Assembly (NCBI GenBank): GCA_905250885.1
Contig: CAJNOQ010000865.1
Location: 1-39,828, forward strand
Direction of reading: 5' to 3'
DNA from: Didymodactylos carnosus
Lineage: Eukaryota > Rotifera > Eurotatoria > Philodinida > Philodinidae
DNA: 39,828 nt
A program made the position numbers and the translations under genes. The notes under the pieces are model-generated. The model was given only the letters and a program-made list of their open reading frames with translations, did no database searches and was not told the DNA's origin. This document shows positions 10,610 through 21,173 of this stretch, piece after piece. Position 1 is the stretch's first letter, and every line of letters begins with the position of its first letter.

Positions 10610-11083
10610 TTAATTTAATCTTAATTTGTGCAGAATGTCGAAATATGGGTCTCGTTCTAAATGTTTCCAGTCATCCAATTTATAATAAAATTGTTCTGTG
10701 TCCTTCTATAGTATATTCGGTAAAATTCCTCTGATTGTATAAATTTGATATTTCTTTATAACGGAATGTTTTATCTTCGCTTGTTTTTGTCTTGAACTGA
10801 AATGATTTTTCGTGACGACAAATAGGTCGTTCTTCATCCTTTCTGTTAGTTTCCATATGAGCAAAATAAACTTTCACGATATCTGGTGTGATATATTCAT
10901 ACAGTTCATAACGGTCTGATATTTTATGTGACTTTTCGAGTCATGCAGTTGCCAGTGAATGAACCATTTCGAATGTGTTCCATGTCTTTTCGACTTCTCC
11001 GAGATGTACAAGATTGCAAATCTTATCGCGACAATATCATTATAATTATAATACACTGCATACTTATTAATTAACAGATCCAA
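10610..11083 (-). pseudogene. Frameshifted coding remnant, unknown family
   Basis: Three successive minus-strand frames read like one protein broken by two shifts. The first is 11083 to about 10940 (YISEKSKRHGTHSKWFIHW). The second is 10940 to 10680 (86 codons: SDRYELYEYITPDIVKVYF, HMETNRKDEERPICRHEK, then NFTEYTIEGHRT). The third is about 10695 to 10610 (YKLDDWKHLERDPYFDILHK). No frame has a convincing complete start. It lies just downstream of the ADP-ribosyltransferase relic on the same strand and could belong to the same decayed locus, but it has no motif I can assign. Confidence 0.45.
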
Positions 11084-11247
11084 GCCCTACATAACACACA
11101 CCCATCCTTAATGTATCAGCAGACGATGTTAGTTCAGGTAACAATTGATTATGTACTTTTCCACTTTGTAATTAGATTTTGTTTCTAATAATAAGTTGCT
11201 AATTTTAATTAATTTGACCTCGACCGTTCGGTAATCGCTTACTACTT

Positions 11248-11530
11248 TTAAATGTTGACCATTTGCATCATGTTATCATTGTGAATATTACAAAACTGAA
11301 ATGTTGAGCCCACCATAAATAAGGTTTCCTGCTCTTCGGCTCCAAAATCACGATTGCTTATGGTCGACAAAAAACTATTGGTAGTAATGATGGCATCAAG
11401 CATAAATTGACCATTCAACACTTTAACTTCATCTTTTAATATCTGTTGTCCACGATAAAATCGAAGTGATTACCATTTATTTCATTCCAAAAATTACCAT
11501 TTTCACTTTTTAGTTGTGAATAGCGTGCGT
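11248..11530 (-). pseudogene. Relic of an R-S-E type (arginine-specific) ADP-ribosyltransferase
   Basis: Arginine mono-ADP-ribosyltransferases of the R-S-E clade transfer ADP-ribose from NAD+ to protein arginines. This minus-strand remnant keeps the order of the three signature blocks: RFYRGQQ (R block), NSFLSTISNRD (S block) and EEQETLFMVGSTFQF (E block). Between the S and E blocks about 30 residues found in family members are missing. The reading frame upstream of YRGQ is shifted: residues like QLKSENGNFWNEI sit in another frame at about 11465-11525. The frame closes with TAA at 11248, before the usual C-terminal repeats. It is therefore truncated, internally deleted and frameshifted, and unlikely to be active. 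Large expansion of such genes in bdelloid rotifers is known, which supports the taxonomic guess. Confidence 0.72.
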
Positions 11531-13009
11531 GATAAATGCTCTGTAAAATTTACCGTAAGAAACTGCATTAAACATTGTATAACACGTTAAGTTTTGAATC
11601 GAACAAATATCCATCGGAATTTTTTTCTCATGAACCTGCAAGATCGATTTTTCGAAAAAACTGTTTTTTTTTCTTCACGGGCATCAGATATGAGTAGAAA
11701 ATGATGATATTCATGGAAAAAACGATTAAGGACCGAACATGTCTGATGTCAGCCTGCTATTAGAGAAATGCACACTGTGTAGGGTCAAGAGTTTCAATTT
11801 ATTTTAAAAACAAGCCGAACATAAATGTTTCAGCACTTTTGCAATGTCTCAACGCTGATTATAGTATCCGAGAGATATGTGCCTAAGACTGAGTGTCAAA
11901 ACTACAGACCTCTATCATTCCTGGGTTAATGCAATGTTGAAAACAGATATTGTTTTTATACTTTTCTAGAAAATTTTCGTTTTCGTAGACATACCATATT
12001 TTTCATCATGAATAATTTTGGATCAAGTGATTTTATGGCATTAATAAACCTCAGAGGCATTAGAAACCATAGCTCTAAATCGTACGCCATTATGATTCAA
12101 TGTTATGTTTCACCGGTTAAAAGACGAGCAAAAAATCTAATAAAGCGTTTATCTAGCTGCTTAGAAAATATCTGAATTTGACCGATATCGAAGTAAATTA
12201 TACAAGTAACAGAGAAAATATATTGATAATGATGAGATCCATGATTCAGCTCGATTCCATTGCTCAAACATTCCCGTTTTCTATTCAACAAGCAACCAAA
12301 AATAACAAAATATCTTTCTCTCTCTCTACAAAAACAAATATTCAGATGATCAACAGTAAGTTTATTAATTCTAACATCTCTTCTCTAATCGAGATTATGC
12401 ATGATTGTCCCTTCCCGAGGGCACCACCGTAACTGCTAGAAAAAAGTAACAATGTGCTAAATCAACATTTTTTCAATCGGATTTTTTTCCCGCGTAAGCT
12501 GACGACACTCTATAAGCTCACGATTACCAATAACAAAAACGTTTTCATCAAATCTGAAGAAAGGTATACACGTTTCAAGTTTGATTTGCATGATCAGTTG
12601 CCAGGTGTAAAGGGCTAAGCAACTCTACTAAAAAAATTGTAAAGCAGCAACAGTTTTGACTCATTTTCTTATCCGTCCATTTTTAAATAAATGTATGATC
12701 GCTGGCAAGTGAATGTTTTGAAATTATATCGTCTAGCATATCTATCTTCGTAATGAAAAAAACTCTCTAGATTATTGGCTTGAACATAATTTCTGGAAGT
12801 AAAGCAAATATCAATATCAAAACATGTTGTTTTTATTTTCAAAAGTGTTGTAAAACCTAAAATATTTTTAAATTTTTAATAATACCAATCAAAGTGAACG
12901 TTTTACCTTTCTTAATCGCGAAGTGATAGCAAAAAAATGTCTTTATCTTTTCTAATGCACAGACGAACAATAGACAAAATTTTGTTGAAGAAAAAAAAAC
13001 AACAAATAA
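11531..13009. other. AT-rich interval downstream of TOX-like gene, no gene
   Basis: No convincing frame was found. The right part probably belongs to the TOX-like 3' untranslated region. Further fragments of the ADP-ribosyltransferase relic were looked for upstream of its R block and not found. Confidence 0.45.
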
Positions 13010-13015
13010 TTTATT
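13010..13015 (-). terminator. Candidate polyadenylation signal for the TOX-like gene
   Basis: AATAAA on the minus strand, 78 nt past the stop codon at 13093. A second candidate lies at 12832-12837. Either could be used; cleavage position is not visible. Confidence 0.45.
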
Positions 13016-13092
13016 AAGTAACTTGTTTTTCCAACAAAACGTGAGAATCTTCTCTCTAAAACAATGTTTATGAATTCTTTCCAAAATTCTTT

Positions 13093-15319
13093 CTACCACG
13101 GAGTGTTTAGAGTTAAACAAGAGTTATTCCATCCGTGATAGTCATTCGATGAGCGTATTGAACCTCCTTTTTGTCCGTTATAAAGTTTGTCAATATCTAT
13201 CTCGGATTTGGTTCCTCCTTGATCTGTATTATAAAGAGGATAATAATTTCCAGTAATCGAATCAACATTTGTTTGATTAAAATCTTCACATTTCATGAGG
13301 CTATTTTGATAATTACTTATAAAGTTTTGTTTATCGCCGGTACAACTTTGCATCGATGGAGAACATTTTATTGATGTTGATGACGTATTCAAATCTGTGT
13401 AGCGTGCTTGATTAATAGCAACAGGAGTCAAAGTGGTTAAATTATGTAATAAATTATGATTGGATGTTTCACCACAATTAGAAAGTGTTTGTTGTTGTTG
13501 TTGTTGAGTTTGATTTTGAGATTCTTCAGTACAATAAAATGATTCACCACAATCAACTGGTCTTAAAAGACCAAAATGTTGTTGTTGGTCATAGGTCATA
13601 TCACATTGGAATGTTGCTTCAAACTGATGTGGTTGATACATCTGACTTTCTCCATTCGAATATGAATAATTGTTATTATTATTTTGTGGCATAGATTCAT
13701 TAAGATACGTTCCTGATGTTGAGCTACTTCCTAAATAATCGTGATAATGTTGATAGGGATGTTGTTGTTTTTGAACAAGTGACGAAGTTCCACCATGATT
13801 ATAGACAGAAGTTGGATTGCAAAATGAAGCGGTTTGCTGCATATGAGAGGGATGTGGATGATGATAACTAAATCGTTGTTGATCAGCGACACGATGATGT
13901 TGATGAAGAAGATTATTTTCATTTCGAGATGGTTGAGAAAAATGTTGAACAGATGGAGATTGATTTGTATCATAAATATTCGTATTTGGTCCAAGAAGAT
14001 GCATAGAGGGCGACTAAAAATATTGGAAAATGTATGATTGTTTCACATAATTAAATTAACTTTGTTAAGCTTTTTTATGTCAATTTTGAGTTATATAACA
14101 ATGATTATGGCGAGAGATTTATATTGAAATTTTACCTGATGAGAAACTTGAACAGCACGATAGGCGGCCAATTTTTTCAAATATTCTTTTTTAGCTGCTG
14201 CTGCTTTTCGTTTATATTGCTAGAATAAAGAGAAAAATAATATTTCTTTACCATATATACCTCGTTTTTACCTCTTTGACTTCTGGCTCAATATTCTCCC
14301 ACATATGTGCAACCACTTTGGATATTTCCCTAATAATGAAATATAATTACAACTAAGAAAATTATTAGTCAATGCAAAAAAAAAAAACATACCCAAATGA
14401 AGGACTTGCTAATTTTTTTTTAATTCCATTTTGAGTGTCACGAAAAAATAATGCATACGGTGAAACGGGCCTAAATATTCAAAATATAATTACTAAATAA
14501 AATATATAACTATTCAATTTATTAACTTACTTTTGTGGTTCATTGGGATCTTTTCGTTTTTTCTTTGGTGTTTTTTTCTTTTTTATTATTTTATTAAAAT
14601 TCATATTCTTAAGCAAAAGATAATTAAATGAAATAATTAAAAAATTAAAAAATATTTCTATGTGTTTGTTTATTTCTTACTATTTTCGATGACGTAGTAT
14701 CATCAAGATCGCTAGTGGATGATTGCTGCGGTGAAAGATTTGTTGATACGGGACTTTTATTTATGATGTGTTGTTGTTCTACTCAAAGGAAAAAATTAAA
14801 GAGACTATCGTATACATAAACAATTGCATTAAAACAAACGAATGATGTTTTTAAATTATATTCAAAACAAAAAAAGGAAAAAAACTATTTACCATTTGAA
14901 TTATTATTATCGTGATTTGCAATCATATTCGTTTCACAATGATATCGATGATGTTGTTGGAAAGGAAAAGGATGTTGCTGCTGTTGATAATAATGACAAT
15001 GATAGTTGAATGGTTGAATAAACTGTTGGCGTGTTTGTTCTTGTGATACAGCTAAATTATTTTTTTTCGTTAGTAGATCGTTATCTAATTGACATATTGA
15101 ATTATTTGTTACTACTATACTTGACGACGACGTTGTGGATGTCGGTATATTCAATAACGATGTTATCGTGTCCCCATTTGTTAGAGATTTAATTGGTGAC
15201 GTATTATGTAATTGATTATAATTTGATGACGGTGACAAAGATTGTTTTTGTTGAGCAGTGATTGACGATGATGATTGTTGATTGTTAATGTAGACAGGTG
15301 AACGATTTTGTTGAATTAT
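13093..15319 (-). CDS. TOX: TOX-family HMG-box protein (5' end missing)
   Basis: TOX proteins are nuclear HMG-box factors that bind distorted DNA and regulate transcription. Seven exons, 14893-15319, 14681-14781, 14531-14607, 14393-14470, 14272-14329, 14136-14219 and 13093-14013, join in frame to 581 visible residues. A Ser/Gln-rich N-terminal part is followed by a lysine-rich nuclear localisation stretch (KKKKTPKKKRKDPNEPQ) and the HMG box, with PVSPYALFFRDTQ, FGEISKVVAHMWENI and YKRKAAAAKKEYLKKLAAYRA. EPQKPVS-YALFFRDTQ is diagnostic of TOX rather than SOX or HMGB. The roughly 300-residue tail is rich in Gln, His, Asn and Tyr, as in TOX-family tails, and ends LTLNTPW. The first listed exon has an acceptor at 15320-15321 and no in-frame ATG, so at least one upstream coding exon exists. 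Which of TOX1-4 it corresponds to cannot be told. Confidence 0.9.
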
Positions 15320-17242
15320 CTAAACAATATTAAAATAATAATATTATACATAAAAAATTATTCACAATATATATGCTGAACTGGTTTGCTTTTAAAATAA
15401 GATCAATATTTCTAGTAAAAATCTTTTTGAGCATAATGACAACGTATCACACAGTTTATAGTACAAACAAGGAGATTATCTTTGTAAAAACTCGAGTATT
15501 CGGAGAGTCTCTGTAGTACATTTATGAGAAAAAGATTCATAACTGATAAATAGAAAAATGTTCAATAGTAATTGTAATTTAGTCTATGTAGAAAAAATTC
15601 CAGTTCAAATGGATAACCTTTTGATGTAGTCGGTACAAGTAAAAATTTAGTTTAAGAAAAATGTGAAATACTGAGTACTATCCAAACTGTAGTTACTTCG
15701 CGCTCAGAATAGAAGAATCGAGTTGATCGACTGACTACGCTGAATTCAATGAATATGTGCAGAGATATGTTCGAGCATATTTAACTGTTCTGAAGACCTT
15801 GTATGGTTTATTGGCTACACAAAAGCTAATTGCTTCAGTATTCAAATTAGTATAGAATAAGCTATTAGATCTAAAATCTGTAGAAAATGTCGTATGATAT
15901 CATTAAACTGTAATTTTAGACAAAAAAACTTTTACATGTATTCGACCGCATGTTGCAAGCGTCCCTACACGTGATCATTGAACTTAGAATGTGTTCATTG
16001 ATCATTTATACAACTCATATCAACAACAAAAATAGATTTAGTTAGCTCATACTAATGCAACTTATTCCTCGGCATTCTTTAGCCATACAAACTCGAACTT
16101 TCAAGATCTATAAAAGAAGATTTAAAAACCAGGAAAACAACGATGCTTGAAAGAACAATGTTCAACTTATATAAAAACAGAGAAAGAAAAACAAAATCGA
16201 TTTTTATGGTCCTTTTTTGAGAAAAATGAGAAGAGGTATTCTGGATGCGTAAATGATACAACAATTGACAGAGATAAATTATTCTCTCTCAATCCTAACA
16301 GCATAGCAACAATATTAAAACTAGAATTATTTACTTGCACTAGTATAGAGATACAGTGTTGATAGTCATCTCTCCTAACCAAATTACAGATCGAAATAAA
16401 AGTAAATCCATCTAAAGCGTCTACTATAAAAGTATTTAAGTTTCTTTCTGTCTATATAAATCATATTTTTGAAACAAAAGCTTAATTAAGTACGAATAAG
16501 TAAAACGTAACCATCAGTCTTTTCGAATACATACGCTAACCATCTGTTTCGACTTCTCTTTCTCTCTCTCTCTTTACTATAAATAAGAAACGAGTCTTTA
16601 GTTACTTACTGTCTTCAAACAAACAAAAAGAGAATTGTCATTTTTTTGTGTGTATGTGCCTTATTCTCGATTACAGTTAATTTTTTTCAGCAATAAATGT
16701 TTCATGGCGAGACCGCCTTAAATGAACAAAAATCAACATTATCACACTAGGTGGTACCAATACAAAAACATGCAACCAACGAATAAAAAATTATACTTTC
16801 ACTTTTGACAATAAAGAAATGTTCAACTCTCTCTCTCTATATATATAATTAGATAATCAAGTCAACTATCAAAAGAGCAATCTTAAAGGTTTTTTCGAGT
16901 CTATTTTATGTTTAAGAAGAACTTCGTTTGATTATTCTTTTCATTCAAAAGGAAACAGTGACTGTGGAAATGTCCACAGTTTTAGCTGAATGACAACAAA
17001 CAATAATTTCAAAGTATTTCGCCTACTTTCTTCATCTACACTGAATTGTTAATAACAAACGTGAAGAAACTAAATAATAAATCAAAATTGCCTACAGAAT
17101 CACTTGCAGAAAACAAATAATATTAGTAATTCGTTAAAAACTGAACAAATATGCTAATATTAAATGAATTTTTCTCTCTATTAACGAATAGCTTTTAGAA
17201 AACTCAACATACTTGACATAAATATGTCGTTCGGTCGATACT

Positions 17243-17261
17243 CACACACACACACACACAA
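17243..17261. repeat. (CA)n microsatellite
   Basis: About nine CA units, directly visible. Confidence 0.95.
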
Positions 17262-19622
17262 TGTACTCATAAAAATATAAATTTTGTGTTTTTTTATACT
17301 AATAGGTCATTTTGAAACGCATGAACGACTACTGACCAGCCTCATTTTCTATTCTTTTCGGTTTCGTATCATGTGTAATAGCAAATCTTCTCTTCATTTA
17401 TCAATAAATAATGTAATAAATGAACTTAGATTTGTTAAATAATCAATTACTTAAAATAGTTTTCCAAATTTCATAATCAAAATTGATAGGTTATACAAAA
17501 ATATCTTTCAATTTATTCTAACGATATTCTTAAAGTTTTCCAAAATAAATTAGATACATAATTACTATTGATATTTTTAAAAATTGTATACTATAATATA
17601 AGATCATATAAATCGAATTAATGTTAAGTATCTTTTTATTTATATTACTAATGTCAATTCTAAATATAAAAAGTATAAGTTATTTTGTCTTACCATGTTT
17701 TCCTTAAATTTCAGTTAGATGACCATTAATTATAAAATATCTCAATAGCGGTATATTGTATGTTGAAAAGCAATCAAACATTTATTTGAATATTATTAGA
17801 CAAACGCATGCAATATAATTGAACAAGATTTTATACTTTGATATATCATTTGCAGGACACTTTTATTTTATTTTTTTATATGATAAAGTTTAAATGAAAA
17901 TGATCCGTATATACTCTCAACTATTTACAATATTAGAGCAACAAACAAATGATAGATTTTCTTCTTCTTCTCTTTTTCTTATTTCAATATATTACACAAA
18001 CAAAAAAAATACGAACGTTTTCCTTCTTTTTTTGTGTTCTTCTCTCGACTTATAGAAACAAATTGATCTTTTTTTCTAGAGATATATATGTGTGTGCTCA
18101 ATTAATTCTAACCAATTCGTGTATAGACTGTTATTTTCAAGAATATATATATCCAATCAGCATTAAATGAAAATAAATGTTCTGATTGGTAATCTATGAA
18201 GGGATTTTGATTTTGTTTTTGGAGTAATTCACCTTAATTCGAAATATCAACTGAAAATTATTTAATAATTTGTTACTTAAATTAAATTCATGATAAAATA
18301 TAAATTGTACAGACTTTTTTAGCTTTTTATTTTCGTTTAAACGAAGTGATGCTGATGAGAGAGACATTTAGATATAGAAATGAATATTCACATCTTTCAG
18401 AATTGACTCATTCATTTTCTAGACTAATATTCAACAATCAAAATGAGCTAAACTATTTTGATTGAGAAGATTTTTTGAATATTATTTTTGATAATGCTTC
18501 TGACTCAACAAAAGACGAGTTATTGTTATAAAATGATTTGTCTATTTCATATTCAATTTTTTCATGGAGAATAAGTTGCACAGAACAATTTTAATTATGT
18601 ATTAAAACATCAATCTTTTTATTAGTGAAAAGTTTTCTATCACTATCTTATAGGATATGGGCGTACAGATAATAAAGACAGTCTATCGATTGTTTATTGA
18701 AGCACGAAGATAGTGAGTGTCTAACAATATTTTGATTTTTTAATCTTCAATTATTACTGTAGAGAAATAATTTGAACTTTTTTGTTTTTGTCTAATATAT
18801 TTAAGAAAATCAATGGACTCGTCCAAGGGAATACGACAGATTGATCATTTTTTTCCTATCTCTTTTACTTTTAAATGGTTGAGATTATCATTTTACATTT
18901 ACTAAGATAAATATTATAAATAATATTCATTTAAAATTTTGTAAAAGAAGAATGTAATCTAATGATTGTTGTTAATTGAAACACTGATCAATAACACCAG
19001 AAAACGAAACAAAATTACTATGAACGTTTAATATAGATATTAACAATTATTTTCATACAAAAATGGAAGTCTAGTTGAATTTTGCAATAATATAGAAATG
19101 ACTGATAATCATTCACGTACTGTAGAGAATAAAATTGAATTTGTTTTTCCTCAATAACAAAACTATGTTTGCATGACAAAAGAAAATCATTCTAAAATTG
19201 TTTAAAATAAATTTTTAACTAATTTTTAGTTTAGAATTTGTTTTTTTTTCTCTGTCAAAAATGATTTGCTTCATATACAATTATTTATTATATATGTTAT
19301 TTCGATTGTATGATGTTAGTCTATGACATTGTATACAAAACAAGAATTTTTTCTACTTCATTATCCATCTTAACTATCCCGCCCTCATCTCTATTATTTT
19401 TTTTACAATAAAACATGACCAGAGTGAATGACCAATAGACAGACTCTGATGGATTGAAAGTATTGTACAGTACTGTATGCACACTACACATGTTGGATTA
19501 TTATGAAGAAAGAGAAAAAAAAATCGTCATTTCCCTTCAATTACTGATAAAATATTTCTTATCTGTTATTCTAATATAAACACAATCAATTATTTACAAA
19601 TTAAGTTTAAGGAAGTAAACAG

Positions 19623-19625
<3 letters not shown>

Positions 19626-19676
<51 letters not shown>
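19626..19676. repeat. (CT)n microsatellite
   Basis: About 25 uninterrupted CT units. On the minus strand it forms an artificial Arg-Glu repeat frame, which is not a gene. Confidence 0.97.
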
Positions 19677-19679
<3 letters not shown>

Positions 19680-20810
19680 ATCACTCTCTATAGACAAATA
19701 ATCGTAGTTAACTAACCGAACACAGAAAATATGATAATTATTTTTTCTACGAATAAAAAGAAAAAAAGAGAGTTTATATATATGAAGTGATAAGTAACAC
19801 AGTTTATGCATGAACACGCCCGAAAAATGTAGCATTTTGAAAATGAAATTTAGCGACGTTCAATAAAAAAAATCAAGTGGAACTAATCGAGTGCCATGAA
19901 CATCCTCAAGCAAAAGGAAAGACTTTCTTTTTAGAATCTTATAACAACTAACAGCGTACAGTAAAACTATACTTTGAAAAACAAAATATTTCATGAAGGA
20001 CGTAACAAAAATCTACTGCACTATCGAAATTATAACGCTCTGTTACAGAAAATGGCTCAATAATTTAAGATCCTCTCTTTTGTCAAAAAAAGTCAATTTT
20101 GAGCTTTACATATGATGTGTTAACACGGACTCTTCTCTTTTAATTACATTAATCTTTTATCACCAAAAAAAAAACGTCTTCAGGGCTTTTCGGTAAGACT
20201 TTTGATGGCTATAAACGATATTAGTAAAAAAAATGATGATCTTAGAAAAAAATATCCACACACGCAAATATCTATGCAACACCTTTATTCGTACATATGC
20301 ATCAAATTCAACGTGGTCGAATACCTATAAAAGTATCTACACAAATTATTTTCAGATCAAACTTCTCAAGAAATATACCGTTTCGGAAAAAAAAGTATTT
20401 TGCTTTTTTTTCCAAAACGGATGTTTGTGTTGAAAATAAATGTGATGAGGAGAGAGGGCGTCTCAAAAAAGTATTAACTATTTCTCCATCACTAATATGT
20501 TACAGGGATCATTGTGTCAAAAATAACAAAAACACTCTCGTTAGTTTAGCGATTAAGATCTATCATTGATTATGGAAGAAGAGAATTACGAAAGAACAAA
20601 TAAAAAAATGATTTTTAAAATAAACGAAAACACACCCATTCAGATTCTTATACAAACCAACTTATTCATGTAACCAACTTTCTACCACTAATAAAATTAA
20701 GAACAATAAATATCACACATTCAAATAACGTTGTAATTGTATAATTAAACAGGAAAAAGAATCTTCGTTAAATTAATAGACCTGTTTATCTTATCACAGA
20801 CATGCAAACT

Positions 20811-21173
20811 TCAAATGTCCATTTCATATAGATCCAATTGCCATAGAGTCATTCCAATCGGGTGTCTTGTATCAATCGAATGAGAAGAAAAAGTTTTTGG
20901 AACAGTAACATCCAGATCAGATCCGTAGTAGAAATTTAGCACGATTAAACAAAGATACAAAGATATTGTGTAAGTTAAAAACAATATCAGAAACAAAACA
21001 GACCAGTCATCCCCAGCTAAAATTACGTCAGTATTCTTCTGCTTCGTAGTACACAGCATCTAACTCTGCAAACGACAGATTGAAGTTTCGTTTTCAGAAA
21101 TGAAGTCAACATCATCGACTAGTCCTATGTGATCAGATGAAGGTGAAAGTGAAGAGATACGAGATGCATGCAT
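20811..21173 (-). pseudogene. Possible small membrane-protein gene interrupted by one stop codon
   Basis: One minus-strand frame runs 121 codons from the ATG at 21173 to the stop at 20811, with a single internal TAG at 21060-21062. The first 37 codons read like a soluble Ser/Asp-rich segment (SSLSPSSDHIGLVDDVDF). After the TAG an ATG follows immediately, and the next 82 codons contain a 25-residue hydrophobic stretch (about SVLFLILFLTYTISLYLCLIV) and a polar tail with DLDVTVPKTFSSHS. Base composition is less AT-rich than the flanks. Alternatives are a pseudogene with one nonsense change, an 82-residue ORF with its own start, a short unrecognised intron around the TAG, or chance. No family was recognised. 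Confidence 0.35.

Larger units (their letters stand above)
15320..20810. other. Long AT-rich gene-poor stretch upstream of TOX-like exons
   Basis: Very AT-rich sequence with homopolymer runs and scattered TCTCTC tracts. It probably contains the first intron and 5' exon(s) of the TOX-like gene, but none could be identified. No coding frame longer than background looked real on either strand. Confidence 0.5.

Noticed and set aside
13171-14037. Several plus-strand frames opposite the last TOX exon
   Set aside because: Antisense shadows of the CAA/CAT-rich TOX coding sequence.
19623-19835. Minus-strand frame ending in a long Arg-Glu repeat
   Set aside because: The repeat is only the translation of the (CT)n microsatellite.
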